DNA of 22,400 bases, from IMG/VR virus record IMGVR_UViG_3300042006_000036, positions 1 to 22,400 of that record; one strand, given 5' to 3'. The notes beneath the pieces are model-generated. The model had not been told where the DNA came from. It worked only from the letters and a program-made list of their open reading frames with translations, and made no database searches. The stretch is from a virus. This document shows, one piece after another, positions 21,812 to 22,400 of this stretch; the first letter of the stretch is position 1; every line of letters begins with the position of its first letter. A program made the position numbers and the translations under genes.

Positions 21812-22400
21812 TCGGTTTAATCAGCTCGGGCCCCTTGTTTCTCACGTTGCCCACAGCCGTATCGACCTTGAACCACTCGAACACCTCGGACGGCTCGCCC
21901 TGGTGTAGCACCATCTGCTCGGCTCGCTCCTTGGGTGTGGCCGGGTCCAACCATTCCCGCGCCAGGTCTGGCGTCAGCACCACGGGCCGCCGGTCGTGAA
22001 TGTCCACCATGCCGCCGGCGCTGTCGGAGGTGATGATCACGAAGCCATCATGCTCGCCTGGGCCTTCATCAGCGTCAGGTAGCTGGCCAATGGCAGCGCA
22101 GAGTATCGGTGCACCATCCCTTCGGCGGATGAGGTAGGGCTGCTTCTTGGCCCCGCCTTCATCTACCCACTCAAACCAGTTGTCGATAGGCGTGATTGCT
22201 CGGTGAGGCCAGATCGCCCGGAAGAAAGGGCCATGGGCTACCTTCTCCACTCGGGCATTTATCGGCGCTGCCCGGTCTTTCGCCCAATGCGGCCGCCATC
22301 CCCAGCGAACTGGATCGGCGTGGAGCAAGTCGCCCTGCAGGTGCAGCAGCGCAACCGCGGTTGTCGGTGCGAGGTTGTACCGCTCAATCGGCTGATCGCC
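21798..22400 (-). CDS. SRAP (YedK/HMCES) abasic-site protein, N-terminus beyond window
   Basis: This minus-strand gene is open at the right edge. Reading from 22400 gives GDQPIERYNLAPTTAVALL, then VRWGWRPHWA, the SRAP N-terminal pattern, so the start (normally Met-Cys-Gly-Arg) is outside. Visible functional residues are Asn in NARVEK (DNA binding), Glu in NWFEW and His in DIHDRRPVVL. The catalytic Cys2 is not in view. SRAP proteins form a covalent bond with abasic sites in single-stranded DNA and protect them. Copies are found in several temperate phages as well as host chromosomes. It converges on the lysis genes and overlaps Rz by 14 bases, which suggests it belongs to the phage. Confidence 0.9.
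   Translation of the reverse strand, partial: GDQPIERYNLAPTTAVALLHLQGDLLHADPVRWGWRPHWAKDRAAPINARVEKVAHGPFFRAIWPHRAITPIDNWFEWVDEGGAKKQPYLIRRRDGAPILCAAIGQLPDADEGPGEHDGFVIITSDSAGGMVDIHDRRPVVLTPDLAREWLDPATPKERAEQMVLHQGEPSEVFEWFKVDTAVGNVRNKGPELIKPISEQ

Overview
The window is the late region of a temperate, HK97/lambda-type siphovirus, most likely a prophage or phage of Pseudomonas. The moderately high GC content, the gene order and the style of the proteins (P27 small terminase, HK97 portal/protease/capsid, TipJ-family tip protein, 'RGVRNNNPGNI' lytic protein, SRAP gene at the end) fit Pseudomonas siphophages. The genus is an inference. No integrase, repressor, att site, rRNA, tRNA, insertion sequence or CRISPR array is visible, so both ends of the element lie outside the window.

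Layout, almost entirely on the + strand. (1) 1-1625: pre-packaging block with a cut-off membrane/coiled-coil protein, a second one, small phage proteins and an HNH endonuclease, mostly linked by 1-nt stop/start overlaps. (2) 1626-1784: non-coding gap with a G-rich candidate cos site. (3) 1785-9407: packaging and head (TerS, TerL, a 54-aa two-helix membrane protein, portal, prohead protease, capsid, a small capsid-linked protein, head-tail connector, head closure, gp10-type tail completion, DUF3168 tail terminator). (4) A terminator at 9427-9448, then the tail block 9472-17908: major tail protein, gpG and frameshifted gpGT chaperones, 995-aa tape measure, three tip proteins (M-like, DUF1833/L-like, NlpC/P60 K-like) and a 907-aa TipJ. 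(5) A terminator/leader at 17925-17968, a 573-aa tail fibre with a C-terminal S74 chaperone, then a second gene (19752-20807) that repeats the fibre's distal domains between a signal peptide and a C-terminal membrane anchor. (6) A near-copy of the terminator/leader (20823-20867), then the lysis genes: endolysin candidate, Rz and embedded Rz1. (7) A convergent SRAP gene running off the right edge.

The HNH protein, TerS and TerL probably cut and package DNA at cos. Portal, protease and capsid build the prohead. The connectors join it to a tail whose length is set by the tape measure with gpG/gpGT. The tip proteins and fibre find and open the host.

The most interesting region is 19690-20850. 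It is a moron-like unit with its own perfect -10 box, a gene and a terminator. It encodes what looks like an exported, membrane-anchored copy of the tail-fibre tip in which both S74 autocleavage residues are replaced. This suggests a lysogen-expressed fibre mimic, possibly for superinfection exclusion or another host-surface role. Other notable points are a hairpin with a GNRA-type loop that appears to bring a Shine-Dalgarno sequence next to a start codon (7477-7513), a lambda-identical frameshift heptamer (10542-10548), and duplicated terminator/leader cassettes around the fibre module.
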